From assembly GCA_021234155.1 (NCBI GenBank), contig JAJEKV010000012.1, positions 4,715,789 to 4,779,788 of the forward strand: a stretch of 64,000 nucleotides of DNA, written 5' to 3'. The position numbers and the translations under genes are program-made. Positions 24,135-36,400 of the stretch are shown here, piece by piece (the stretch's first letter is position 1; the number at the start of each line of letters is the position of its first letter). This stretch comes from Isoetes taiwanensis. Its lineage: Eukaryota; Streptophyta; Lycopodiopsida; Isoetales; Isoetaceae. The notes beneath the pieces are model-generated. The model searched no databases. It saw nothing but the letters and a program-made list of their open reading frames with translations, and was not told the DNA's origin.

Positions 24135-24599
24135 GCTTAAAGGAATTTTGATCTTGGCGAGCTCCTCTGGAGTTCAGAGGCACATGAGAAAAAAAGGATC
24201 CGTAGCCGGTTCCACCAGTGCGGGAGTCGTGGCGGGAAGAACAACTTCTGAGTAAGTCAACCTCGCGCTAATATTTGGATAGGTCCGAGAGCGTGGAGGT
24301 TGAGATGTTGAAGGGGTATCTTGTCTTTGTTGAGCTCTAGTGGTGGCATGAACATTTGCCAGTAAATGTGCGGCCTTCAGTCTTGCATGAGGTTCAAAAT
24401 GCTTTGGCGAACTTTGGGCATGACATGTGGCATGAGCTTTTCCAAGTCGGGGTGCAAAGTGAACCTTTTTTCGGCCCTCATGAGGAATGGTGTCAACCGC
24501 AAAGCGTGTTGCGTGCCATTGAATAATGGTCAAGGGGCGTGATGCCTTGGTCCGGCGTGGAAACTAAACCAAACCCAATTTGATTGCTGGACCGAGGAT

Positions 24600-26349
24600 T
24601 AAGGGCCCGGTGTATTTCCCCTCAGGGCTTGTTGATCCAAACGAGGTTGATTTGTCGGAGTCGGTTGATAGCGTGATTGCCGAGGCTTCTTGGTGGCTTT
24701 TAAGAACTGGTCTCGGCCTTGTTTGCCATTAGCAAGCCAGAGTTGGTAAGCCGTGGAGGCGGACCGGATGTGGTCTCGATTGGTGCCGTGAAGCCGCACC
24801 TCGAACTTGTGGAAGTTGAGGACACGCCGTGGTGGTATGACCATTCTTGACAGTGATAACATTGAGCTTTAGAAGGATCAAAAGGGAGGACGTTGGTTGG
24901 ATCCCCCTGGTTGGTCCCGGCTGCCGATAGAGTTGCGGCTGCACCCGGAAGAGGTGGTCAGCCGGGATAGTCTTATTGTTGCCGAGGTGTGGTTTTGCAC
25001 TTGATAAACCATTTTGTTGGCGAACGGTGTGGGATGAGTGCGCGGTGCACTCTTCCGCGGCATGATTGCACATGTTGCATCTCTCTGCAATGAGGCGGCC
25101 ATTGGTGGAGTTGCACCTATTGGCCAAATGGCCTTGGTATTTGCAAATATGGCACCGCATTTGATCAAGCAATGTGGATTAGCGTGTTGAGGCCGAATCA
25201 CCGCTTGTTAGGAACCATGACAGTGGAATGAACGGGAGCTCTTGAAGAGCCACGGAGGAAACATTGACGAGTGATTGACATATGTCGATAGCCTCGCTCC
25301 AAAGTCTTGGGACGCAGTATTGATCATGAGTCGAATAGCGGGAGGGGAAGTCCTTGGAGAAACCGCACCAAAAATGCCTGGTGGGGTACTCCTTGAGCTT
25401 ACTTTAGCGTAATGTGAAGTCGATCCGCAAAAATCCCCGCGGATTCCGTGGGCTCTTGTTGAAGTTCATTGAGTTGCTTGAGATGAAGTTGATCATCATC
25501 CGCGGGTCCCGTAATGAGACGTAAAGTCGGGCGCATTGCGGACGTCTTGTTTCCAATGGCTTTTGTTGGACATGAGCCATTGATGAGGAGAGCCACGCAG
25601 GTGGTGGAAAAGATGTGGAATTTCAGTTGAGGTTGGCGCATGACCATTTAGGGCATTTAGAGCCTCAAATTCTTCCATGTGGGCTTTGAGCACTTTGGTC
25701 TAACGGTTTGCCTTTAGTGTTGCCAAAGGTGGGATAAGTGGGTTTGAGTCCGAAAGGTAGATGTGAAAGTGTCAATGGACAGAAATGATAGTGAGGATAT
25801 TGAGGTTGAGTTGATGTGGCATGGTGCCCCAAGGACCACGATGAAGGCGAAGGGGTGATCGCGTTGAGAAACCGGGCGAAGCCGGAGCATTGGTTTTGAG
25901 ATCTCGTCAGGTTGTAAACAGGAAGAGCAAGGGGAAACGAGGGAAAGGATATTCCCGGTAGGGCATAAAGGAGACATGTGGATAGCCGCGGCCCACCCGG
26001 GAGATGATGGTTATGGGCGAAGAGGCGTGATGGCCCTCAAGAATGATGGATGTAGGCATGTTGGGGTGTGAAAGTACGGGTTGAGAAGGTTGAGCCGATA
26101 AGGCTCCCTTCGGAGTAGTGATGAGGGGGACTTGAGGTTGTGAGCAATGTTTGCACGCTTTTGGGGCGGGGAATCGACGCAGACCGACACCCAGGGGTGG
26201 GTGGCGCCGACCGGAGTTCTAGATCCCAAGATGGCCTCCCCTATGTCATAAGCAGATCCATACATGTCGCCATGTCGCTTCCTCGACGACATGGCTTCCA
26301 AGCGAGAGGCCGTTCGAGAAAGGAGTTCTTCGCTGAAATTACCACGCAT
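24600..26349 (-). pseudogene. Gag of Athila-like element, with zinc knuckles
   Basis: The first ATG downstream of the 5' LTR is at 26349, 47 bases inside it. Capsid-like sequence IPHLFHHLRGSPHQWLMSN and LNELQQEPTESAGIFADRL lies at about 25650-25400 in two frames. A nucleocapsid-type CCHC knuckle, CHICKYQGHLANRC, is at about 25154-25113. A second Cys/His cluster, CNMCNHAAEEC, follows, with remnants of a third. Gag would form the particle that holds element RNA. Frames shift at several points. Confidence 0.7.
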
Positions 26350-26396
26350 GGCTACTTAAGAAAGTAGGATAAAATCGCAATCTGCCGGGCGCATGT

Positions 26397-26967
26397 TGTT
26401 TGGGGTTCTGGTTCTGAACTCGTCGAAGACGTACTCAGTGAGGACCCGTGGATCTAACAGAGAGTCCGGGGACCATGTCACGCTGATTTGCAAGAAGAGA
26501 AGAAGAAGAAGAAAACAAAAAATGAGAGAAGGATGATAAGCTTCCTTGATATCAATGATGAAAATACATGAGCTCTAATAGAGAGAAAACTCTAAAGGAG
26601 ACAAGACTCAAAAACTCATCTAAAAACTCATGTGCTAGCTCTACTCATATATATAGTACAATGGCCGTGGGCCCAATATAGACACTTCGGATCGATCTCG
26701 GTGCCGACTCGAAGGAGGCCTGACGGTGAATGTTTGGCGGTGCCTCTTGAAGTGCCTAGAATTACGCCGACGCCGACGCTGGCGGTGACGCGCCGTCACT
26801 TGTCTGAAGCGCCTCTTGTTGACGGGCCGCACGCTTTGATCAAGGCGTGGTTCGCCGCTGGTCTTCAGGAGCCTTGATGTCAATTCATTCGACCGAGGAT
26901 CCTTGAAGCTTGACCTCGTTCATGTCAGGTGCATGAATAGTCCCGTACGGGAGGCACGTGACTAACA
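26397..26967 (-). repeat. 5' LTR of Athila-like element
   Basis: 571 bp, begins TGTTAGTCACGTGCC on the minus strand at 26967, with a TATATATA box near 26647-26654 (minus). The sequence just inside (minus: acatgcgcccggcagattg) is not a clear tRNA primer-binding site, since it lacks the usual TGG start. Confidence 0.85.
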
Positions 26968-26972
26968 CTCCC
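26968..26972. repeat. Target site duplication CTCCC (right)
   Basis: Matches 16034-16038. On the minus strand this is GGGAG, which falls in the Trp-Glu codons of the interrupted chromodomain. Confidence 0.85.
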
Positions 26973-28758
26973 AGGTCCTATCACTTGGTGAGTAACCTTT
27001 CCAATCGATAAAATAATACAATCCCGATAAAGAAACTTGGAGTCCAGAATCTCTGAACCTCAAACTCCTCATAATAATCAATTTCTACTGTGGTGGCAAC
27101 GGAAGAACGTGATCCGAGAAAGTATTAACTGTGTAGAGCTCCAATAGAGAAACATGAAATACTGGATGGAGCCAAACACCTGGAGGGAGCTCGAGCCAGA
27201 ATGCCATATTGCTGATCTGAGCCGTGATCCGGTAAGGACCAAGGCGACAATAGCAAGCTTGTTGCAGGGACATGAGGTAGGGAGGTCTCTATGAAGAAGC
27301 CAGACAAGGTCATCAATGTGAAATTTAGGAGCTTCCTGCCGATGCAAATTGGCATAATGCCGATAGCGGTCCTATGCTCGGTGAAGATGATGCTGAAGAT
27401 CTGATTGAAGAGCCTGGAGTTTCTCAAGTCGAGACTCGGCATCAGGATTGACAGAGTCACCGCCGGCGACAATAAGGGACCAATAAGGATGTTGACTAGA
27501 GTTCAGAAAGAACAAAGTTCTGGCCAGTGGAAGCATGTACTGAGTTATTATAGGCAAACTCAGCTAATGGAAGATAATCGACCCAATCATCCTGATGGTA
27601 ACCGATAAAGCATCTTAAATATTGCTCCAGAGTCTGATTAGTGCGCTTTGCCTGCCTATTACTTTCTGGATGATGAAAAGATATCGGTGAGCGGTCGATA
27701 TGCAAATAATTGCAAAAAGCCGCTTCCAAAACACTCGGCGACTGCGGTCCACGATCGCGACGACGATCCCAGGCAAGCCATGAAGTCTGACTACTTCACG
27801 AAGAAGAAGATCTGGTGTTCCCTCACTAGTGATGGTGATGTTGCAGTGAATAAAATGAGCCATCTTAGAGAAACGATCAACAACAACCATGATGGCATCA
27901 TAACCCCGAGAGAGCGGCTCTTAATAAAGTCTATAGAAATGCTCTTCCAAGGTTCATCCGGTATTGGCGGTCAAGAAGGCTATGAGGAAGATGCCTTGGA
28001 ACCTTCGCTCGACAACAGATGTCACAGGATCGAATAAAAGCTTTGACACGGAGAAACGAAGCCCAGGCTACCAATACTCTCGATTGATAAGTTCAAGAGT
28101 CTTGGTTACTCCAAATTGACCTGACATAGGTGAATCACGGAAGCCCTAAGAACCCGAACTCCTAGACCACCATCTAGCACATACAAAAGCCCATCACTAA
28201 CAGAGTCCATCTCGAATCTCAAACGATCATAATCCGATCGCATTTGCCGAGAAGATGATGCAAAGCCGGGTGTGAGAATACATCTTGGGCTTAATCGGAT
28301 CGGAGGGCGTAGATGCTCGAACAGACTTCAACAAGGCTGTATCATGAGGCCTCTCAAATAAAGTGAGGGCCATAAGTGAAACCCATCATGCCCTAGAATA
28401 ACCTCGTGATTGTTGATCAAAATGCGATCCCCCGCTTAGGTTCAAGGTAGGAGCGCCGAGACAAGGCATCGCTTCCCTTGAGGGGTCCAAGACGGTACTT
28501 GATCACAAAGTCAATGGGAGATAGTATGCCACCGCCTAGCGACGGTTGAGCTCTCGAAAGCGCATCAAAATATTCTAGATTTCGATGATCTGTATAGATC
28601 GTGATCTTGTAAGGAGATCCCTCCAGAAATGTCTCCATCAAGCCGAAAAGAATCAACTATTGCCAACAACTCCTTGTCACGAATGGAATAGTTGATTTCA
28701 GCAGCCTGAAACTTCCCCGAATGATAGGCGATCGGATGCAATTCGTGGTCATGGTGGC
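26973..28758 (-). pseudogene. Chromovirus pol remnant (RNase H, integrase, chromodomain start)
   Basis: Minus-strand remains of a chromodomain-bearing Ty3/gypsy element. RNase H is at 28758-28417, with LHPIAYHSGKFQAAEINYS, ITIYTDHRNLEYF and LSRRSYLEPKR. The integrase core follows at about 27890-27496, with VVVDRFSKMAHFI, RTNQTLEQYLRCFIGYHQDDW and LPLAEFAYNNSVH. The integrase C-terminus comes next (VWLHPVFHVSLLE, about 27190-27130), then the first chromodomain half ending YFIDWKGYSPSDRT at the insertion. Upstream RT, protease, gag and the 5' LTR are missing; similarity ends near 28758. Frame changes and stops are frequent. The rest of the gene is at 15902-16033. Confidence 0.8.
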
Positions 28759-28759
28759 C

Positions 28760-29272
28760 TGTTTTTTGTCAATTTATTCCGATGGCCTTGGATTCTTATA
28801 GAATAAGGAGCTCAACCTCACACAGTTGGGAGCAAGTTCTTGAAATGTGGAGTGCATGCTACTTTCGGAGGAGCTTCAAGGGAATTTTTGTACTAAGTTC
28901 AGGGGCAAATCATAGGCATGCTTATTAGACTGCTTGATTGAAGCATTTCACTAAAGTTTAAATTTAAACTTTATATCTTGAGGCTGCTCTTTCTGTGGAG
29001 ACGGAGGCATGTTAGCTTTTCCAGAAGCATAGTTTGCAGGAAAGGGCAGAACATTTTTCCATAGTACTTACTAGTTGGGAAGAGGTAGTGGCTATAGCCT
29101 CTATAGTACTAGCTGTTTTGGAAGAGGTTGAATCGGTTTCAACCAAGTACTACATAATTTTGTCATGTAATTGCTAACATATTGGTTGTTGGATACCCTC
29201 TGATCCATAGAGGGGTCTTATATAGCTTTGTAACAATCAATAAAGCTTATCTTCTTACCTTCAAAAAAAAAT
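28760..29272 (+). mobile_element. Poly(A)-tailed retroelement 3' end
   Basis: The plus strand ends in tgtaacaatcaataaagctt, then cttaccttc and A9 at about 29264-29272, like the 3' UTR of plant L1 elements (Cys codon region lost, aataaa signal, short A tail). No coding could be assigned and no target duplication was found. It abuts the truncated chromovirus. Confidence 0.45.
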
Positions 29273-30030
29273 ATGTTGATGAAAACACTTGGACTAGAAT
29301 TAAGGGCGGGAACAACGGTCATTATTGTTTCTTCGAAATCTGAATACATTTATGGATTTAGAAAATAGATTAAAAAGGGCCATAATTTTTAGGCAACAAT
29401 TTCAAGACTTTGAGATGTTAATGCTCTTATTTTTACGCCTTTATTTAGCCAACAATATCACAACTTTCTTTGAGATGTTAATGGCAACTTTCTGAACCTT
29501 AATTTAATCAAGAAGTTTAATATGTTAATGTCAATTCTTTGAGATGTTAATGGCAACTTTTTGAACCTTAATTTAACCAAGAAGTTTGAGATGTTAATGT
29601 CAATTTTCTTATGCTAGAGTAAAGATTAAAATATAGCTTTGCTACAGCATTTAGGACTATCAACCCAACTGGCCAACTATACAATATGTTTGTCCCCCAA
29701 ATGTGGAGATTGTGTTTGATTGAACACTTAAGTATTTAGGCCATTATCAATCCAACTAACCAACTATACTGAATATGTGTGTCCCACAAATGTGGAGATT
29801 GCGTTAGGATACTTATATAGCATTTAGGACCCTTATATAGCATTTAGGACCGTCAAAAAAACTGACCAGCTACATCTGGAGATTGTGTTTGGACGGCTCG
29901 TTGCTTCAAGTCTTTGTGAAATAAATCATGCATTTGATAGCTTGATCTGGTGTTGAATTAGCACCACCTATGCCTAGTTAAAGTCTGGGCTTTGAAAAGA
30001 AAGCATGCATTGAAGTCGTCGTCCTGCAGC
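29273..30030. repeat. AT-rich spacer with short diverged repeats
   Basis: Contains two copies of gagatgttaatggcaacttt plus tgaaccttaatttaa.caagaagttt (about 29475-29590), with part-copies nearby. Two copies of a segment with caactatac.aatatgt.tgtcccc/acaaatgtggagattg lie at about 29670-29820. The phrase acttatatagcatttaggacc is doubled near 29810-29850. No gene seen. Confidence 0.55.
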
Positions 30031-30442
30031 TTAAGGGAAGGATTCTGTTGAGGTGGTACATTTAAGAATTTCTAGATCATATACCTCCACAAAGAGGTAC
30101 CCTTTTATAACCTGAGACACATTTACAAAAGAATCAGGTCCCAATGCCATGAAAAACATCATGGAAGGGAGCACAAATATAGTATCAAGACACCGCCGCC
30201 CCAGAGTTGTAGGTTCATAATTTACCAAGAACCTACAAAGGGAAAAATTAGAAATTTATGTTTCTCCGGCAAAGTATCAAAGCATATCTTGACCTTTCTG
30301 CCTTCTATATTACCCTCACCACCACAATACAAGCATCAAACTGGCCACGTCTACTTGGTAGCCACTGCAAATGTCTTGTGTCCATCCCTGTCGATGACAG
30401 AAGCTTTCTTACTTCCATGCCACTGTTGTTTCAAGACTATTG

Positions 30443-33400
30443 TCATATCAAATTTGTTATATTTGTTACTGCAGATGTCTCTAGTGTGTATCCGCTTCCC
30501 AAATTATCCGAGAACACCAACCCACTGGACCAGTCCAAGTTTAAGCCTAGCTCTGATATTACAGTTTCCTCGACAATGTCATCTTCTGAAGCAAGAAGTT
30601 CAGTAAAAGAAAGTCCAACTGGTCCCCCCTCAGGTCCCAATGAAAGATCTGTGGCTCCCACTTGTGCCTTGAAGTTACTTTCGCCATATGTCTCCTTACT
30701 ATCCTCATTATTTACAGTGCATTGCTGAAAATGATCTGCTTGTGAACCAACTGACTCGTTGAGTACAGTGGTATCCAATTCTAGGGCATTCATAACGACT
30801 TCACCCTGTGGGTAAATAACACCACATGCCCCAAAATTAGCATTGGGAAATATCATGGAACTTTCATAGCACAGAGTAGCCATCTTGTCAACTTCTGACA
30901 CAAGGGGAGCACTAGCAAGGGCAGGAACAGGAAAAGAAGCATGAACTGGAGCAGGAGCAGCCCTACCTTTGCTAACAAAGCTGTGGGGCACTCAGGGCTT
31001 CTTATTTTCCGGCATTTGCAACACTTAAATCGTGCAACCTTGCTAAGATTATCCATAGTGATCCCCAGAGCATCAGCATGAAACCAGCCTGTTTATAGAG
31101 AAAGTCATATTAGTAAAAGTTCCAAGATGCAACTGGCATAAAGTAAAGAAATACTATACCTTCAAGACACTTCACAGCCAACATAAAGTAATGCTGGATC
31201 GTAAGGCTGGGAGCACAGGCAACATTTTGGACCCTCAAAGCCATTTATGTCTTGGCATCCTCCCATTATCAATCTATCCAATCGGAAAGTCAAATCTGTA
31301 TCTTCTTCATTTTTTTTCCAAGTGACACCTTTAATGCTAAAATGGATGTTGTATCTTATATGGTCTTTAGTTTCTGCATTCATTGCACTATCCCATCGGA
31401 CTGTTCCCTGCCTCCGCTCATCTTGTTCACAGACTGCTTTCAGGCTCCTACGCCTCACTGGCAATTTCTACGCTCTGTTACTGATAATTGTGATTCAGTA
31501 AAGGGATAAAAACATGCAGCAGCTCCATCACTTGTCCCATAATCCTCAAGGGGAGAACACACCTCCCATTCAGACCTGCTAATTTGTAAGTCCGCTTCCT
31601 TGATCGCTACCAAACTTCCAAGAAGTGCAGCCAGTGCACACATAAGTTTTAGAACCCTCCAAAGCTTGCATACAATGTTTATGGAAGGTCCCTGATAATT
31701 TTAAGAAAAAAAAAGTAACTTTTCAGAATAAGCTATCAATGATATTAAAACACCAAGAACAATGCCAAAGTGTTATACCTTTGCATCTGTCGATAATGCA
31801 ATCTGGCTGGAAATACAAAAGCAAAGGTAAATATGATGTCAAAGGTGGATATTTTGATCAGAAACTTTTTTCATTTCAAACTTTTCTTGTGCAGTCAACA
31901 GCAAAATGCCACAACAAACTTAATAGAACATCACTTCAGAAAGGGAAAAACACAAGCATGATATTGCAATTCAATGAATGTCCGAGTACCCAACATTAAT
32001 AATACACCAGATAATAAAAATCTTAAGTATATAAAATGGCAAGAGATAAACCTCGCAATAATTTCCATGCTGCAGCATGTGCATGTCCAACTTATAAGTC
32101 TTTTCTTTTGCACGGCCGAAGAGCTTTTGGGGCCAAGTACAGAATTGCATTCCCCTCCCCCAAGTTTCACATGCTTCCTTTTCTTTTTGCCAGTGGCAAC
32201 CTTCATCACTTTAGGTTCAAACTGTTTTCGCTTTCTCTCCTCAAAATTCTTCAATAGAAATAAGGGCACTTGAAATTCATTTAACCAGACCCGATTCTTG
32301 ACCTTTGCAACTTCTCCTGACCCAGTGTCCAAAGCAAGAGCCTTGAGAAACTTGGGCAGGGACTCTATAGTCTTGGGCTTGATGCTATTCTTTAATTCCT
32401 CTAAGCTCTTTCCAGAGTCTACCAGATATTTTGAGATGCCATCTTCTGTATCTTTTTCGTGGATTATAGGATTTAAAATGGCATTACGTTTGCCACTCAA
32501 AAATTTGATACTTGTCAGGTAGCTTACTGTTTCTTCTGAGAGAAGTAGTTCTTTCCACTTTATTATGCTATCCAAAATACGGATCTGAGCATCAAAGAGA
32601 CTTAGCAATAAGGCAAAGTAGGGAATTAACACCAGCATAACAGAATATCCATTACCTGTAGAGCAAGTTGAGACACATGGCAAGCTGATTCCACTCTAGC
32701 CTTCCAAGCGCATTCCAAGAGTTCTCACGTGGTATTTCAGGGCCATCTGTGTAACAAAGCCCAGCAATTTTTTTCTTTGCCACCTGACAGAACAAGCTGC
32801 GAATTAGAAATCAGCACAATACATATATCTTAATATGTGTTAGTCTACTGATTGATACAAGTTCTGTGCACACGTGTAATCATAAAAAATTATGTGTTGT
32901 GCTGTATAAAAAGAAGGGGTGAAATACAAAAACTAAAACTGTTTGGAGTAATTACCAGTTCTTTGATTATCTCACCTTGCCGTGCAGCTTTCTTGACAAT
33001 AGCTTTAGGAAGTCTTTCCCAATCTAAATATTTTCGTGCAAGTCTTCCCCCTCTCCACCAATGTACCCCCAAGCACTTCCTCCTACATGACCAACAGTTG
33101 CAACTGTTTTATGCGCCTCGCTTTCCTCCGATTCCCTTTTGTACGCTTGGGCACACAGCATTCATCTGCAAGTTGCTGGAAGGAACTAATTCTGGGGAAT
33201 CTTCCACATGAGTGGACCAACTTGAAGACAATGCAATAGGCCTCAAGTTCGCTTCCATCTACATTTATTGGATGACACAAGATACAGTCCACAAATATTT
33301 AGCAAATGGCACGTATGAACAAAATAAAACCAAGTGCATCTTAAATTGAACGAGACCAAGCATATCTTACTTCAAGTAATGCAGACTTGACGTGTTTCAA

Positions 33401-36400
33401 GGATTCCGCCTCTGCAAGACGTTTTCTCCAGCTTTTTCTTTCTTCAGACTTCTCCCATGGTCCACATAATAAACCATTCAAGCTCTCTTCCATGTACAAT
33501 AGATAAGCCACTACTGCAGGTAAATGGTTTTGGCTTTCCTTTACCGGCCGTAGCCCACTTGACACTCTTGCTGCACCTGCTGCAAGTTGTGCTGCTGCTA
33601 GATTCAAAATACAGGGTTTCCGTATTTTTGACTGACACCCAGAACACCAACCACACTTTTCCTTTGGAACTTCCATAGATTTTTTCCTAAAGCTCGGCCA
33701 GTAAAATTGTGGAGGTCCTTGACAAAGGACTTTCATCTGATCTGTCTTGCGTGGAGCTTTCTCTTCTGTTCCTTGAGCACCCACAGGCATCACAGTGGCC
33801 AGGATTACAGCTGCAGCTGCTGCTGCATCTCCTAATGCATACTGATTGATATATGTAAAGCATGAGGAGGCTTCAAGATTATCTTTCAACCTGCCTTTTT
33901 CAACTCCTTTTGCATTTGTAGATATGAGTGCCCCACCACCTTGCGTACCCATACTTTGGTCAATTAAAACTTCTATTCCTTCAACCACCCTTATGAAACC
34001 ATCTCCAACATTCTCTTCTGCCTGAACACAATTGTTAGAGATAGCAGTGAACAATGACGAGACTTCAAAAGCATTATTGTCTTCACCAAGATGCCCTTCT
34101 GCACATAGTTGATTTACTCCTGATGTAAAGGTATCGGTGTTGATTACGGGCACATTGCCATTTAAATTATGTCCAAAGTGTGTGTCAAGCTTTGATGCTT
34201 GCTTGTCACTTTGCAACAGGTGTTCTGCAATATTTTGATTTCCCTTTTGATCTTTAAACGAGGAAATCAACTCTCCCATGGATTGGGCACTTACACAGTT
34301 GGAATTATATTCTGTAGAAACACAAATACCATCACCAATTAAGCAGGATTTGGCTTCCACATTAGATGACATATGATTACCATCCCCAAATGTCCTTCCA
34401 CTGATAGAGGGCACCATTACGCCTTGTGTATTATTCTCGTTGACAACATTAAACTGATGTGTCTCAATTGCATCAGAGAGCACGTGGTTAGCATTTCTGC
34501 CTAGAGACAAATTCTTCCCTTCATTGGTAGCAAGTACCATTGTACTATTTCCCTTTTGTCCATCACTTGCATTATCATGTTGTGACTCGTTCATAGCTTC
34601 TTTTGAACCAACAAAACCAGCACCCATTACCTGTGTGAAAGGTTCGGGATCTTTTACCGTAACATGTACTAGCTCATCAGCAGCTTCGGGAGCTGAAGTG
34701 TGATCTGGCCCACATGATGGGCAAACTTCGCCTAAATTTTGCACCTCTGTCGTGTTAGTAATGCCAAAATGACTTTGGACTGCTGCCTGGATGTCCTTAA
34801 AAAGTGGGCCACTCGATTGGAAAAACTTCATTAAGCAAGGTAGATCAGATGCACCATAACATTTCATAGACACTATTGAATCCAATGATGATTCTAATCT
34901 GCATTAAATAGTGAGTTCAAGACAAAATTCAGTAACCTTTATCACCAAACATAATCCAAGACAAACTTCAGCCAAAGAGAGCATACTTACACCAAAAGAT
35001 AACCACAAGTACTTGTATACCGGCGGCCATGTGGATCAATGCCAAGAAACTCTGAACCTCTCAAGCCTTTATAGGGCTTATATAGCATCCTTGCTAATAC
35101 AACATTCTGGACAGAACCAATCTCCATCTGGCAAGGAATACTTTGGAATACCAAGACATCTAGAATGATATGCAGCAGGACACCCATCACAACATATCAG
35201 ACTACCATGCATCCCGCAAAGGACACAATCGTCACTATTCCAATCACAAGGGGGCTTAACTGTTGTAACTTCGACAGAATCTATAGCCACAGCCATATTA
35301 TTGTCTGCATCATTACAACTAGGATCTGGTAAATCATCGTTATCTACAAAAAGCTTTTTCCTTGCTTCAGTTTCCGATGACCTTGTTTGAGGTTTCGCCT
35401 TTTCTTGGACAGGTGACAGTATATCTGCCTGATCTACCTCAGGCTCCAAAGTCACCCTTCTCGCAACCTCTGTCCTGATTTCATCAGTTTCCATTACATG
35501 ATCACAAAGGAAGTTCAAAATTAAGAGTTTACTGCTGGCTTCTAACTTGTAATATTCATTCTTTCCAACACCTAATTTCGAAAGCTTCTGATCAAACTCC
35601 TTGCTGAACCCATAATTCAGCAAATATCCAATCAAATAAACGGGCCAAGTGATAACATCAAGCATGTTCCAGTCACGTTGCCTGAAAATACAGATGAATG
35701 TTCCCCATTTTTAAATTAAAATGATGATTTGTGACAAATTATGCTAGATAGTAGAACCCAAATGTAACAACACAGTAAAACCAAATTTAAAGTAGAAGAA
35801 AGAGATGAGAGGAGGGAGGGAAAGTCTCTTACTTCAGACATGTGGAAGCTGTCTCAGTGCCACCTTGAGAGGACCTCTGCATATGTCGATAAAGAATTTG
35901 CAACAAGCTCAAGTGCAAATTGTCAATTAGTGGATTTGCCTCCTTCGTGGCCAAGCAAGAGATAAAATCTTCAAGGCCAAAAGGGCTTAAGAAAAGCGCC
36001 CAACTGAATGATCTCAGAAATGTATAAACTCCAAAGAGATCGGCCAACAGGTCTTCTTGAATTTCAAAGTTACAAGATGCAGGTGGTAATGGTTGCAAAG
36101 GAGGAAGTGCAATAAAATGTGCATGCACAGACCCCTCCACCGCCCTGTCCGTAACCCTAGACTTATCTTCGCACTCGCCGTTGTTAGCCCTGTCAATGCT
36201 ACTGGGTTGCTTAGTTGACTGGTCTTGTAACCTTCGTGGAAGAGCTGGAGTTGATTCTCCATTTGCTGTTTGTGTTTCTGAGCTTGCCAATTTCTGTTTC
36301 CTGCCAAGAGCCTTGCCAACCCTTCCTTTTTACTTCTTATACTGTTCTTGGCGTCAATAGGACAAACTGCATCTTTGAATGTACCATTGTCCATTGCACA

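Larger units (their letters stand above)
16039..26967 (-). mobile_element. Complete Athila/Tat-like Ty3/gypsy element with extra ORF
   Basis: A 10,929-bp LTR retrotransposon on the minus strand, flanked by CTCCC. LTRs are 26397-26967 (5') and 16039-16612 (3'). Internal order, reading leftward: gag with zinc knuckles (26349-24700), protease (about 24130-23900), RT (about 22990-22270), RNase H (22177-21780), integrase (21756-20582), then about 3 kb with an extra coding region (19475 leftward). No chromodomain follows the integrase, which separates it from chromoviruses; RT motifs and the post-pol ORF fit the Athila/Tat branch. All genes carry frameshifts. The two LTRs have diverged with many small indels, so the insertion is old. 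The host chromovirus must be older still. Confidence 0.85.

Noticed and set aside
26380-26396. Primer-binding site of the Athila-like element
   Set aside because: The sequence inside the 5' LTR lacks the TGG start complementary to a tRNA CCA end; too decayed to call.
30258-30728. Plus-strand 156-residue reading frame
   Set aside because: Antisense to the last exon of the PTM-like gene, whose sense protein shows the conserved SFTELLASEDD.
35070-35100. Programmed ribosomal frameshift in the PTM-like gene
   Set aside because: No known slippery sequence or stimulatory structure is evident and other lesions exist in the same gene, so mutation or sequence error is simpler.
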